Shown here: positions 45,788 through 56,516 of the stretch, piece by piece
Numbering within the stretch: the first letter of the stretch is position 1
Layout of the letters: each line of letters opens with the position of its first letter
Origin: Tanypteryx hageni
Lineage: Eukaryota > Arthropoda > Insecta > Odonata > Petaluridae
Direction of reading: 5' to 3'
DNA length: 64,000 nt
Assembly: GCA_028673005.1 (NCBI GenBank)
Contig: CM054116.1
Location: forward strand, 70,259,315 to 70,323,314
Program-made: the position numbers and the translations under genes
The notes under the pieces: model-generated
Databases searched by the model: none
What the model was told of the DNA's origin: nothing
What the model saw: only the letters and a program-made list of their open reading frames with translations

Positions 45788-48187
45788 AGAACGTCTAATA
45801 ATAACACGAAAGGAAAATATTCGTGAAATAACTGCTCAATTGAAGACGCTCTGATGATTCTCTCCCCCCATGGGATGCAATGCCGACTCGAATGAGAACC
45901 GCGTTCAGCGCCATAAAGAGGAAACAGCTTTTTACGCTTAGCGAAACTGCATATGACGATGAAAAAAATCGTCCATGTCTGAAGCATAATTGACAAACAT
46001 CATCGATACATTTTCTGAAGGCAAAATATATCCCACTCCAGCAGAAGCTATCTTCGTAACGGACACGACTGCTTTGACGACGCGATTCCACGGAAGGTCA
46101 CCAGTCAATACATATTTACTTTATTGTCTTAATAAGGTAAAAAAATGAGGTGCAGCGGCGGCCAGGCATTGACTAAAATAAACCCATTTCTAACAATCAT
46201 TGAGTCTGACAAATAAAAACACTACAAATTATCCCTATAGCTTTCATTTTATACCAAATCTCAAAATGACCGAATCTTTTCGCAGTGGCGTAACAACAGG
46301 GTGGGAAAATGCTTCGGGCCCTCGATCTTTTTTCCGAACAGAAAAAAATCAAGATTTTTTTAACGATTTCTCTTTTAATCCTAATTTCCGAACGACTTCC
46401 CCGTCGATCATCATTTCTGGACAGAGTAATTTATAAAAAAGTCCCAATCTTTTCAGCATATTCCCGATAATCGATTAAGTTCAACTTTGTAGGTTTTACT
46501 ATGGGTTTCAGTTTTAATCGAACATACGCATTTGTTGGGTGAGTAGGAAGGGGGAGAGGGACCATGGATACTATATTGCCGCGGGCCATTCCGTTGCGCG
46601 ACTAATTTTTCACGTCCTCCGTCAAATATGACCCTATAAAAAACTACCGAGTACAAATTCACCGACCCGCGTATTTGCGCACTATCAAGTACGTATTAAC
46701 CCGGCGAAGATATAAAAAAAAGAGTTGAACATCGTATCGCTTTCGATACGCCGGCGGCGGTTTTTCGCGACGGCACCAACGAGAAACGAAAATAAAGAAA
46801 AACAAACGAGGCCACCGCGGCGCCACGCTATGCGTGGATCCGTTCGGTAATCCGGAACGAAATGCAAGAGAGAGAGAGAGAGAAATGCTACGTCGCTAGT
46901 TACGGAAAACCGAATTTCGGGCCGTCGCGCCATGGAGCAAATACGCGCGAACGCTTGGAGGGGGGGGAGGCAGGGATGGGGTAGCCCGGGGACATGGATG
47001 GGTGAGGGGGCGCTAAATAGTCCGGGGCGGTGTCGACGACCCGCGAGAGTGTCGGGCTAAGTCTACGGGGCGTCGTTTTCCACGCTAGTCTGGCCGTCGT
47101 AAAAAATCCAAACCAATTAACGGCCATCCGCGAGTGACGCCGGTTCTAGTACGGCAGAAACACACACACACACACCGCGGTCATAAACTCGCAATGTAAA
47201 CGTTGCAGTGGAGGAAAAAATGTGATCCCACGCAACAATGATTGTCTCTCTGGAATTGCTCCTACGTAAATACTTCGCGAATGCTTCTCTAGCCAATGAC
47301 GGTTATCCGTCCAATTTCGGTTTCGTTAACCAAATTGTCAACGTGATAAATGATGAAGGAGTAAATATATCACGGCAAATGCATCTACAAATACAATTTC
47401 AATATCATTTTATGAAAATGGAATGAGAATCTAGAATGTAAACCAAGAGAAGATCATTGGCTTCTCTTAATCACCATCAATTATATGGTAACGGTATGTG
47501 TGCGAATGATACGATAAGCCACTCAAGTGATCTCGGTTGCCTTTCCTAGATCCACTTTTTCATTTAAGCACACAAAATAAAAGTTTCTCATAATAAAAAC
47601 TATAGTTGTGACTTTACATTATTTGTCTTTAAAATGCTTTCCTTCGGTTTAAAAACCCGATGAAGTTACACCGCGTAGGTGAGATAAGCCTTGCTTGTCA
47701 ATGGAAAAGGAAGCAGATGGGAGGACGTAGAGATTAGCAACCGCAGAAGGTTTCAGTTCGCGACCTTAGCCCTTCTCTCCTACCCTACATGGCGACACCG
47801 TCAATACCTGTGCATAGGACGCACGTAGGTTTTTGGCCTAAAGATTCAGTGTACCCGAATATAGGACGCAAAAATATTTCACAGCAAACGGGCGGATGTG
47901 CCACTCACTAGGCACAATAGGCGCACTCAAAGGGCCCCAAACGGGGAATTTCATAGCCTTTAATTATACGCAATTTAATTGACTTTCATGATATTAAAAT
48001 AAATTTCTTGTAGTTTATGCTCTTGAGTTGTCTTTTCTTTTACGGAAGATTATGTGCCCCGTTTTTGGACCCATAAATTTTGGAAAATAGTGCGTCGTAC
48101 AGAGGAGCGTTAACGGTAATCGATCGGGGGAAAAGTAAACGGTGAGCTTATTTACAGTTAACCTACAAGAATAAGCATAAAAACACC
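45788..48187. other. Unannotated interval
   Basis: CAGTGGCGTAACAACAGGG at 46283 is a convincing single hAT terminus with no right end seen. At 47808-48106 CTGTGCATAGGACGCAC and, inverted, CTGTACGACGCACTATTTT could be another hAT pair, but flanking octamers do not match. A CA run lies at about 47160-47175. No gene recognised. Confidence 0.35.
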
Positions 48188-48282
48188 GAAAAGGTGCTCA
48201 TCTCAGGTATCTACAATAGCCACAACAAGATTTTTCATAACCTTGTTATGGCTACTGGAGATACCTTAGATAAGCACTTTTC
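48188..48282. repeat. 95-bp imperfect palindrome
   Basis: Arms of about 44 bp share GGTATCT and TAGCCA blocks in inverted order around a short AT loop. The right arm segment TGGCTACTGGAGA also occurs at 36700-36712, downstream of hammerhead-like copy H4, so the palindrome may derive from that family. Confidence 0.75.
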
Positions 48283-48583
48283 AATTTTTTTAATTTTAAG
48301 CGCTTATTATTGAATTTGTTTCAGCCATGAGACGAGCTCGTTAATTCTTTAGTGTACAATTGCCCTTCGCCATTAAGATCTATTTCATAGTCTGCTCCAC
48401 CAGTAGAATTAGTTTATCTCCGTAAAACAAAGGACCAAAACACGCCGGCAGAAGGGGGACAAGTCTTGAAAACGTTAGACGCAGTGGAGCCCAGTGGTGA
48501 GCTGTAGTGGGCTCGCAAGAGCCCATTGTTGATTTTTTTTAAATTTGCAAGTCCTCTGTTAAAATTATCGTTTACGTTCGTTA

Positions 48584-48976
48584 CCGGCGAACCGGTAATA
48601 GTGGAACGCCTTATGGGCACGTCCCGTCCGTCCGTCATAACTTTCATCTCATAAACCGCTGGACGGATTTTAATTAAATTAAGTATGAGTGATCGTTATT
48701 AAGATTTATCACCCAATTTTGATTTGAACTGAATCCGTCAATTAGAACTTCCACTTTACATAATTACTTTAATAAACTTATACTCGTGTCTCGTTAAATG
48801 GCATCCGTCAAGCAACAATGAAATACCAAACTTTTCTCTCCCTAGGTCTTATATGATCTGTAAGGTATAAATTAAAATATTTATTCGGATAGAGAACAAC
48901 ATTTACTACAAGAAAGTCCGCGAGGCCACATACTTACGAGTTACAGTTTCGGAGATAGAAATTCTAGAAAATCCCG
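48584..48976 (+). repeat. Interspersed repeat B, copy B2 (3' truncated)
   Basis: Aligns with the minus strand of the 45.3-45.8 kb copy from the GAACCGGT start through ACCGCTGGACGGATTTTAAT and CTTATATGATCTG to TTTCGGAGATAGAAATTCT. It stops short of the AGTATACTTTTCC end. Confidence 0.75.
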
Positions 48977-48983
48977 CACAAAA

Positions 48984-49113
48984 CATCGCATATTTTGTTT
49001 ACATCTATTAAATTGTGTGGAAGTGTCAAAGTAGTTTCGTTACATCTCATAATGAGCAAATTCCATAAGGTTGAGCCTGACTTTATTAATATCGCATATT
49101 TTGTTTACATCGA
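48984..49113 (+). repeat. Direct duplication of about 108 bp spacing
   Basis: ATCGCATATTTTGTTTACAT occurs at about 48985 and again at about 49092, between repeat copies B2 and B3. Confidence 0.7.
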
Positions 49114-49166
49114 TCGCGAAGACGGTTCTCTCAGCAAACAACAATTAAAAACCCATATATTTCTCT

Positions 49167-49394
49167 CCCATGCTCTTATATGATCTGTGAGGTATATATT
49201 AAACAATTTATTTGGATGGAGAACAACATTTACTACAAGATAGTCCCCGAGACCAGATAGTTACGACTTATAGTTTCGGGGATGAAAACTCGAGAATCAC
49301 CCAATATTTCGATACCTTTTCTTACGTATTTCCCATTAAGAACGCCATTGAAATCTCTGTGTATTCCACTTATGGAGTATACTTTTCCATCTTG
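49167..49394 (+). repeat. Interspersed repeat B, copy B3 (5' truncated)
   Basis: Contains CTTATATGATCTGTGAGGTA, GGATGGAGAACAACATTTAC and the terminal AGTATACTTTTCCATCTTGT of the family. It duplicates part of B2 and adds the 3' end that B2 lacks. It ends exactly where the 547-bp inverted repeat begins. Confidence 0.7.
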
Positions 49395-49941
49395 TAAGGC
49401 GCGTTTTGCTTTCAGCATAAGCGCCTTTTAGCGTCGGTTTGTCTGTCCGTCCGTCCGTCCGTCCGCGTGTTCGTTCTTGGCTTCTACCGGACGGATTTTT
49501 ATGAAATTTGATATTAAGGACTGACTGACAGTCAAAAAATAAGAAAATCATAAAAATAAATCACGGAAGCCAATCAGGGGGACCACTTTACTGGTGACAA
49601 AAAATGAATTCTCCTTTATATCTCGTAAATTTTTGATCAAATTAAAATAGTTTTTAAATAAACTTGTAGAACTAGTAACGTCGAGTATTTTATTTCCTCT
49701 ACTATTTTAATCTGACAAAAATCTACGAGAAATAACGGAAAGTTAATGTTTTGCCACCAGCAGAGTGGTACCCCTGATTGGCTTACGTGATTTATTTTTG
49801 TGATTTTCTTATTGTCTTCGACTGTCAGTCCTTAATATCAAATTTCATAAAAATCCGTTCGGTAGAAGCCAAGAACGAACACGCGGACGGACTGACGAAC
49901 CGACACTAATAGGCGCTTATGCTGAAAGCGAAACGCGCCTA
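49395..49941. mobile_element. 547-bp long inverted repeat (foldback-like element)
   Basis: Arms of about 250 bp (49395-49650 and 49701-49941) are inverted copies that I judge by eye to be close to 90% identical, with a loop of about 50 bp. Shared blocks include TTTCAGCATAAGCGCC, CGTGTTCGTTCTTGGCTTCT, ATGAAATTTGATATTAAGGA and AAAATAAATCACG. TA stands at both outer edges, compatible with a TA target duplication. CCGTCCGTCC is expanded in the left arm only. There is no coding capacity; a transcript would fold into one long hairpin. Confidence 0.85.
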
Positions 49942-50269
49942 AAAAAGGGGGGTCGAAAAAAATGCGAGCCCATCGTTAAAAAATTCATAAACATCCGATT
50001 GCCGGACCATATAAACTCCCCAGTACACGGTCAGAAGAACTTTGCGCAATTCTAAAAAAAAAAAAAATTTATCCTTCAAGGTGAGTCGGTGCCTAACAGG
50101 AGTATAAAAGACCAGACCATCTCTGAAAACTAACGCACAAGAGCATTAAAATACCCATCCGATTACATCATCCCTGCCGTAATAAAAGCCAACCTCATTC
50201 TCTGCGAAAGATATTAGGAATGAATGAGAATAAATCATGAACGGTCTCTGTTCGATTTCGGTGGATCTT
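49942..50269. other. AT-rich unannotated interval
   Basis: No feature recognised. Confidence 0.45.
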
Positions 50270-50330
50270 TAGCAAGATAGTCGGCGCGTCCCGTTGAATA
50301 TTTGATATACGCATGGGTTCGATTCCAGAA
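50270..50330 (+). mobile_element. tRNA-derived SINE head
   Basis: AGCAAGATAGTCGGCGCG (A-box-like, 50271-50288) and GGGTTCGATTCC (B box, 50315-50326) are spaced as in a tRNA gene. Sequence outside the boxes does not fold into a tRNA. The downstream TTTATCTTCTCCATTTGATT gives no recognised SINE body or tail. Confidence 0.55.
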
Positions 50331-52555
50331 GTTTATCTTCTCCATTTGATTGACACGTGAATGAGTGTAGATTATTTCTCCTTTCAAAATGGTTAATGTC
50401 GAGACGCAAGCACGGAACTTGGACGTGTTGACGTCAAAATGTGCGAAATTAATTTTTCAGTCAAGATAACTTGAATAAGTTCCGAATCGTCATAAAAATC
50501 GATATCAAATCCGAAAATAATCAAGAAAACTTCGACGGTTTAAAAACGAAAAATTATTTCCGCCAAGACGATTGAACGCATTATAACCGTATTGGGGCTC
50601 GCCAAGTAAACGCTATTGACCGCTATCTATGGACCAACTAAGAAACTATAACTGTTAATAGACAGTATAAATACGCTATTTTTTATTTTTACCTTTAACT
50701 TATTTATTTACCTCACGAAATTAATAGGCTACGATACGATTCACTGCATGTTTTTGCCTATGCTGTTATTTTGAATTTACGCTTAGTTGAATTCTACATC
50801 TTTAACTCTGTTAATGTAATAATTAATTCGTTCCCACCCATCATTTTTGACGAGCAGTAACACCAGAAATAATAAGTACCTGATTCTTGCATCAAACAGC
50901 GGTTTAGCTGACTCGACACAAGGTACCAGAAAAATTCCCGTGTGTAACAAGGGAACATCACTCGACTATCGAAATTTTTAAAAATTTGGAAAAAGTAAAA
51001 AAAAGCTGAGGGGAGGACGATAGCATAAGCGTGCATTTTTATTCAAATTATCGGGTATCACAATCTTCAGGCTCCTTAATAAAAACGCAATAATCCGCAG
51101 CCATGGAATCAACAGAATACGTCCTTTTCATCTTGCAACCTCCCGACCACATAACACTCATCTTGTACGCGCATATAAACACGCACACCCTCGAGCGAAA
51201 TTAATACGGAAAAGGGTCCCGGAAAAAAGAAATGGGAGGAGCCCAATTAAGTACAGGGATAGATGGAAGGAGGGAAGAAAGGACCGTATGAGATTGCACC
51301 CCAATTTGCCTATCTCTCGGACCACAAAACAATCCTCGGATATCCCCCAACCCCCTCCCCCCGCACAAGTGATTCACCAAATCTCCTCCCCGAAGCGCAA
51401 TAGACTTCAGTGGTGGGACCCCGCGCGGATAATCTTCTCCGCAATTCGCTCCAATTCATGAACTCGGTAAACACTCGACGAAACTCGACCGTACGGCCGG
51501 ATAAGTCGAGAGATTACTCGGCGCGGAGGGAAAACGAAATTGGAACGGAGGATGAGGAGGCGGAGAGAAAGAGAGAGGGAGACGCGGAGAGGGAGTACGA
51601 GGAAGGGGCGGGAAGGGTTTGAATGCTTATCTACCACGCACAAGTCTGGCCCGCCCCAACCCCCACCCCCACCCAAAAAACTCGTCCCTTCCCTTCGTGC
51701 ATTCCTTATTGACCCTCCCTACTATGTACTCCACCCATCTCTCTCTCTATCGTCCGCCCCCCTCCGTTCTCAGTCCGCTGATTTTGGGGTCGCAAAGAGG
51801 CACTTTCGTACACTAACGAACCGCATTATACTGGTCTAGACCACTGATTGCATTAGAGGTCAAAATGATCCACGGGAATTGAAGTCCACGGCGCAGACGG
51901 AAAGGGGAGGAAATTTCGGGGAACTCCGCACGCAGTTGGGTGAGCCGAAAAGGACGCGTGATCTTTTTTATTTAAGGGAAAAATCGTTTTCGGGGCGGAA
52001 AATAAATATAAGGCGGAAAATTTGGGACAAAGGCATAAACACTCCAATGTCCTCAAGTACTTTTGTATTACGACGAAAACGACCAGGGGACTACTCAACT
52101 GCGCCCGCGGTCAGCGGAAAGGGGAAAGGAGAGCGAAAGGGTAACTTGCCAACTGCGCTCCGGTCATTTAAGCAGCCTTAATTCCGGAAAGATAGTCTTG
52201 CCTCTTTTTGAAGGGAGAGTTGCGGTTCGTCAGGTTGACCATTTTTACTTGAGGAAAACGTAAATCGATTGGTCACGTCCAAATTTGAACATGAAGGAAC
52301 ATTCTACACGGCCCCATCGGGTTGGGTAAGTTAGGTGAAGTGTTTTTGGTTCCTTCTCACGTCCAGTGTGTTCTCCCCCTCGGGTTGGGTTGCGTTCATC
52401 TTAATATAGCAAGCTATTTCACCGCATTTCCTCGTGGAATGTTTTACAAAAATGCATCCTCTGCCTCAGCTGGATCGGGAAGTGGAAGGCCAAACACCCA
52501 TCGCAGCCAACTTCCACATTCAGATTGGGGGTCTTTGTAGCACACTGCGAGTCCA
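50331..52555. other. Unannotated interval
   Basis: AT-rich to about 51200, CpG-rich with a GA patch at about 51545-51615 beyond. No gene recognised; the frames at 51540-51839 and 52322-52540 lack domain motifs. Confidence 0.4.
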
Positions 52556-52690
52556 GGGGTGCAATCGAGCGTTTCGATAGCGATCTAAAATGACCGCGGG
52601 GCGTCGCGGAACCTGAGAGGTAAGGGGCGCAACTGAGTATCTCGCTCGAGGTCTAAATTGACCGCGGGGCGCAGTTGAGTATTACCCAAC
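52556..52690 (+). repeat. Imperfect tandem repeat, about 2.3 copies
   Basis: A unit starting GGGGCGCAACTGAGTAT and ending TCTAAATTGACCGC recurs with drift (GGGGTGCAATCGAGCGT, then TCTAAAATGACCGC). A third partial copy starts at about 52664. Confidence 0.6.
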
Positions 52691-52835
52691 GACCAAGCGG
52701 AAAAGATGTATCGCAATTGGTAACTTTCTGAATTGTCGTACGCGATTACTTTGACTCTTACAAAAATAACACGAAACCATTATTTTGATAAGATAACACA
52801 CAAAATCGATACGAAATTGTTTTCGTTCTGCTATC

Positions 52836-53088
52836 CGGTGGCGTAGCTACGCCTACGCAGCGCCTAGGGGCCTTCCATGGGGGGAGGGGACGGGGAATTG
52901 CTGACGTAATCAATTTTTATTTATGCTTATACAGTCAAATGGAAATTAACATTTTCCACTTATGATCACAAATTAATTAATAACACTACGCATTTTGTTA
53001 TTTTTTCATTATTGTTTAATTTTCCTAGACGGGGACATCCGTCATTCATTCTTCCATCGGGGTCCACAAAGTCGTAGTTACGCCAATA
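52836..53088. mobile_element. 253-bp hAT-like MITE
   Basis: The left end CGGTGGCGTAGCTACG and the right end in reverse complement TATTGGCGTAACTACG match at 12 of 16 positions. CTGCTATCC occurs on both sides (52828-52836 and 53089-53097), giving a perfect 8-bp target duplication with one base of ambiguity in placement. The interior is AT-rich with no coding capacity. Confidence 0.82.
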
Positions 53089-53458
53089 CTGCTATCCAAC
53101 GATTACTCCAAGGTGAACTCAACATTCGGATTAATTTCAGATAGTATATGTATAAGGGTCTATGCACTCACGAGATTTTTTACCAGAGAAATTTTAGCAG
53201 AAGTGATGGACAACTAAAGTTAAAGTAAATCGACAAAAAACATCAGACATTTTTCACTCAGCAAAAGAAAGTGTTCCAACAGTTCTAAAACCGTTACACT
53301 CAGTAGACAAGTAATATTTTTAGAGAAAATACATCTTTAAGAAAAACCAAAAAACAAAGTGAGGCGTGCGCAAAATGTTTCTCCGAATAAACAGAATGGA
53401 CGTGGATAGCCACCTGGCGGTGCGGAAAACTTATTCTATTTGCCCATTTTTGGAGTAA
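53089..53458. other. AT-rich unannotated interval
   Basis: No feature recognised. Confidence 0.45.
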
Positions 53459-53504
53459 AAAAGGGAGAGGGAGGGAGGGAGGAATGGAGGTAGAGATAGA
53501 TAGA

Positions 53505-53557
53505 TAGATAATCGTCTTTATTCGGGCGAAATTTAGACCATAAGGTCCATTCTTACA
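53505..53557 (-). mobile_element. Retroelement 3' tail (copy A3)
   Basis: On the minus strand: GTAAGAATGGACC, loop TTAT, GGTC (stem 53536-53547), TAAATTTCGCCCGAATAAAG, ACGATTATC and ATCT repeats. It is a very short insert embedded between two purine tracts; only the terminal 50-60 bp of the element are present. Confidence 0.75.
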
Positions 53558-54413
53558 GGGGAAGGGATGGAGAGGGAGGGGGGAGAGAGGGACGGAGGGG
53601 GGAGAGAGGGACGGAGGGAGAGAAAGCGTGAAGGAGACAGAAGGAGAGAGGAGGAAAAGAGACAAGGAGAGAGACAAGGAGAGAGACAAGAAGAGAGACG
53701 GAGAGAGAGAGAGACAAGGAGAGAGACAAGGAGAGAGACAAGGAGAGAGACGGAGAGAAGGAGAGAGACAAGGAGAGAGACAAGGAGAGAGACGGAGAGA
53801 GACAGGGAGAGAGACAGGGAGAGAGACAGGGAGAGTGACAGGGATAGGAGGGAGAGAGAGAAAGAGGGAGATAGGAGATAAAGGGAGAGAGAGGGGGAGA
53901 GAAAGAGGGAGAGAGAGAAAGAGGGAGAGAAAGAAAGAGGGAGAAAAAGAAAGAGGGAGAGAGGGAAAGAAAGATGGAGAGAGAGAAAGATGGAGAGAGA
54001 GATGAAGAAAGAGAGGGGGAGAGAGAGATGAAGAGAGAGAGGGAGAGAGAGAGGGAGAGAGAAAGAGGGAGAGAAATAGGGAGAGAGGAGATAGAAAGGG
54101 GGAGAGAGAGGAGATAGAGAGGGAGGGAGAGGAGTTAGAGAGGGAGAGAGAAGAGATATAGAGGGAGAGAGGAGATATAGAGGGAGAGAGGAGATATAGA
54201 GGGAGAGAGAGAGGAGATAGAGAGAGGAGAGAGAGAGAGAGAGAGATGGAGAGAGGAGATTGATGGAGAGAGGAGAGAGAGATGGAGAGAGGAGATTGAT
54301 GGAGAGAGGAGAGGGAGAGAGGGAGTGAGAGAGGGAGTGAGAAAGGAGAGGTGCAGGGTAGAATAAAGAAAGGGCAGGAAGGATACAAAGGGAGGAAGAG
54401 GGAGAGGTTGTAA
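53558..54413 (+). repeat. Polypurine satellite
   Basis: GA array on the plus strand, with a short 35-bp purine stretch also at 53459-53500 on the other side of copy A3. A 14-bp unit AAGGAGAGAGACAA dominates the left part (about 53660-53830), and GGAGATATAGAGGGAGAGA units the centre (about 54150-54215). ATTGATGGAGAGAGGAGA is duplicated near 54258 and 54295. The 388-codon minus-strand frame is a repeat translation. Confidence 0.93.
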
Positions 54414-55905
54414 CAGCTCAAGTATCCATGACGCGGATACGACGAGAATGGCTTCCCCGAAAACAAAAGGATGCACGGAAAATATCACCGCAGAGTGCAG
54501 CGAGAAGTGAAAGAGAGAGAGATGATATCCGTGCGGGCGTAGGATGTCCAAAACAATGCAGTTACAGAGGAGGAATGCGAGGAGCGAGACGGCGGCAGGA
54601 GACACGGGAGGAGGGAGAAGGGCGCAAAAAAATGGCCCGCTTCGGGGAAGAAAGTCGGTATTCGAGCTGCCAACTCCAGCGAAATAGCTGGAAAATGGAA
54701 AGAGAAAAGATGGGAGACTGAAAAAACGTGAGTAAAATGGGTAACAAATGGGTTAACTTCGCGTCTGGGTCTTTTTATTCGTCTCCCCTCGCACCCTTTC
54801 GCCCTCTACGCCGAGGAGAATTAATCATAAACCTTAAGACGAGTTACAGTTCCCGGAATAAACCGTCGCTTTTCTTTTTATGCACATTATTGAACGCATT
54901 CGAAAAAAACTTTCCCGTTCGTCTCCCAATCCCTCGTTGTTCGGGAGATTGCTTATTTCGAAATTTTCTATAGAAAGGGGTTGATACCAAACGAAAAACT
55001 TTACCTAACAAGTGATGCTCGGGAATATGTGCGAGAAGTTACAAAAATTGCACTTTTTTAAGGTGAGCATACGATACGAACTACGGCCAAAATTATGACC
55101 CAGGGAAACAGGTTTATTACGTAAACCACTATAGCAAATTGAAACCTTGTACTATTTTCACAGAATTTTCTCTATGGAAATAGAACCAAGTTTCAATTTT
55201 TCAGTGTTTAATTTGCTACAGCTGTTCCCCTACATAATCGAGTTACACAAAGTATCGGTCTCTTCTCGGAATTATGAATTTATGATTGATATTAACGGAA
55301 ATGAGGCCAAAATTTTGCAAAGAATCGAAAATTCATAAAGTCCTTAATTAACTAACTCATTTCTTTAATATCTATATAAATTAGAAATCTAAATAGGAAA
55401 CGCAGTTAACTCTGCAGCTACACCCTCACAGGAAGCTAAAAATAGATTTCCTTAACGAAAATTCGAGTTATAGGGCTCGAAGTAAGCGTATAAGAAAAAA
55501 TAAGTTTCTTCGAGCAAGGTGATAAAGACGCACGGCGGTGTTAAAAATGTATATTAAAACATAAAGAATATTGTAGGGCAATATGTAGTAAATCCACGCA
55601 AGTATTAACCCCATAAAATTCACCCAACTATAATTTTCAGTTCTTCGACGTGTTTATTTTCCATTAAAATTCGAGAATCGGTAGAACGAAGACTGGGGGG
55701 GGAAATATCGAGTCGTGTAAAGGAGTAGTGTGAACACCTCATTTAAGAGCGATTCTCGGCAAATACTCTCTTCCCCATCCCGACTCACTTCTCTCTTTTT
55801 TGGCCAGAGTATCTTTAACTTTACTACGCGGCTTTGCCAGCGTTCTCCCATTCTCTGACGATGGTTGGTTTTTAAGGCACGACCACTGTCGACGACCAAC
55901 TAGAA
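54414..55905. other. Unannotated interval
   Basis: Mixed composition with no gene recognised. Confidence 0.4.
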
Positions 55906-55980
55906 CAGGGGTCTCAAGCTCGCATTGGTGCGCGGTCCACATCAAATCTGCGGGCCACACCAAGGCAACATACAAAAGGC
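55906..55980. mobile_element. Orphan hAT left terminus
   Basis: CAGGGGTCTCAAGCTCGC followed by GCGGGCCACACCAAGG is a widespread hAT terminus type. No inverted right end could be found within about 1 kb, so the element is truncated or its other end has decayed. Confidence 0.45.
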
Positions 55981-56441
55981 GAGGGCCGCATGCCATATTT
56001 TCCCAGTCCCCACACCATTTCACACTCTTCGGGAATTCACTATATCCTTCCACAAATCGCCCCAACCCCGCGCGCATAAACTCACCCGTTGTAAAAATAC
56101 TACATTCGGCGTCGAGAGTTTGGTCCTGGCAGGAGGAAGAACATTTTTCTGTACTCCATGTGTGTAGGAGTTTTTATAAATGAGAATGACCAATAAACCG
56201 GGTATAATGTAAAAGTTCTGATTCGACACATTTCTTAAATTACCTAAACTAGCAGCGGCTTGCCAACTGCTACTCAACTTAAAAAATAGAATAATACACT
56301 TTGCTTTTATAATTCGTATATTTCAGGATAAAAGAAAATGTATGAATTTAAATTTATTTAAAATTTTAGTAAAAAAAGATGACTCGATGGCCATATTCAA
56401 ATGAAAATCATCAATCAAATTAAATATAAAATTGAAAAAAA

Positions 56442-56516
56442 TGTGGCCCGATCGGGATCGAACCCGGGACTTCATGTTCACGAGCCGCCGCATTACTCAC
56501 TATGCCACCCGGACTT
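56442..56516 (-). mobile_element. tRNA-derived SINE head or tRNA pseudogene
   Basis: On the minus strand TGGCATAGTGAGTAATG (A box) and GGGTTCGATCC (B box) lie at tRNA spacing inside GTCCGGG and CGGGCC, which pair only partly as an acceptor stem. The anticodon arm does not close. It is followed by a T-rich run (on this strand), which would terminate pol III transcription. Confidence 0.6.

Noticed and set aside
51408..51846. Possible hAT element: CAGTGGTGGGACC on the left and inverted CAGTGGTCTAGACC on the right
   Set aside because: Flanking octamers agree at only 5 of 8 positions, and the interior is GC-rich and unlike the other elements, so chance is plausible.
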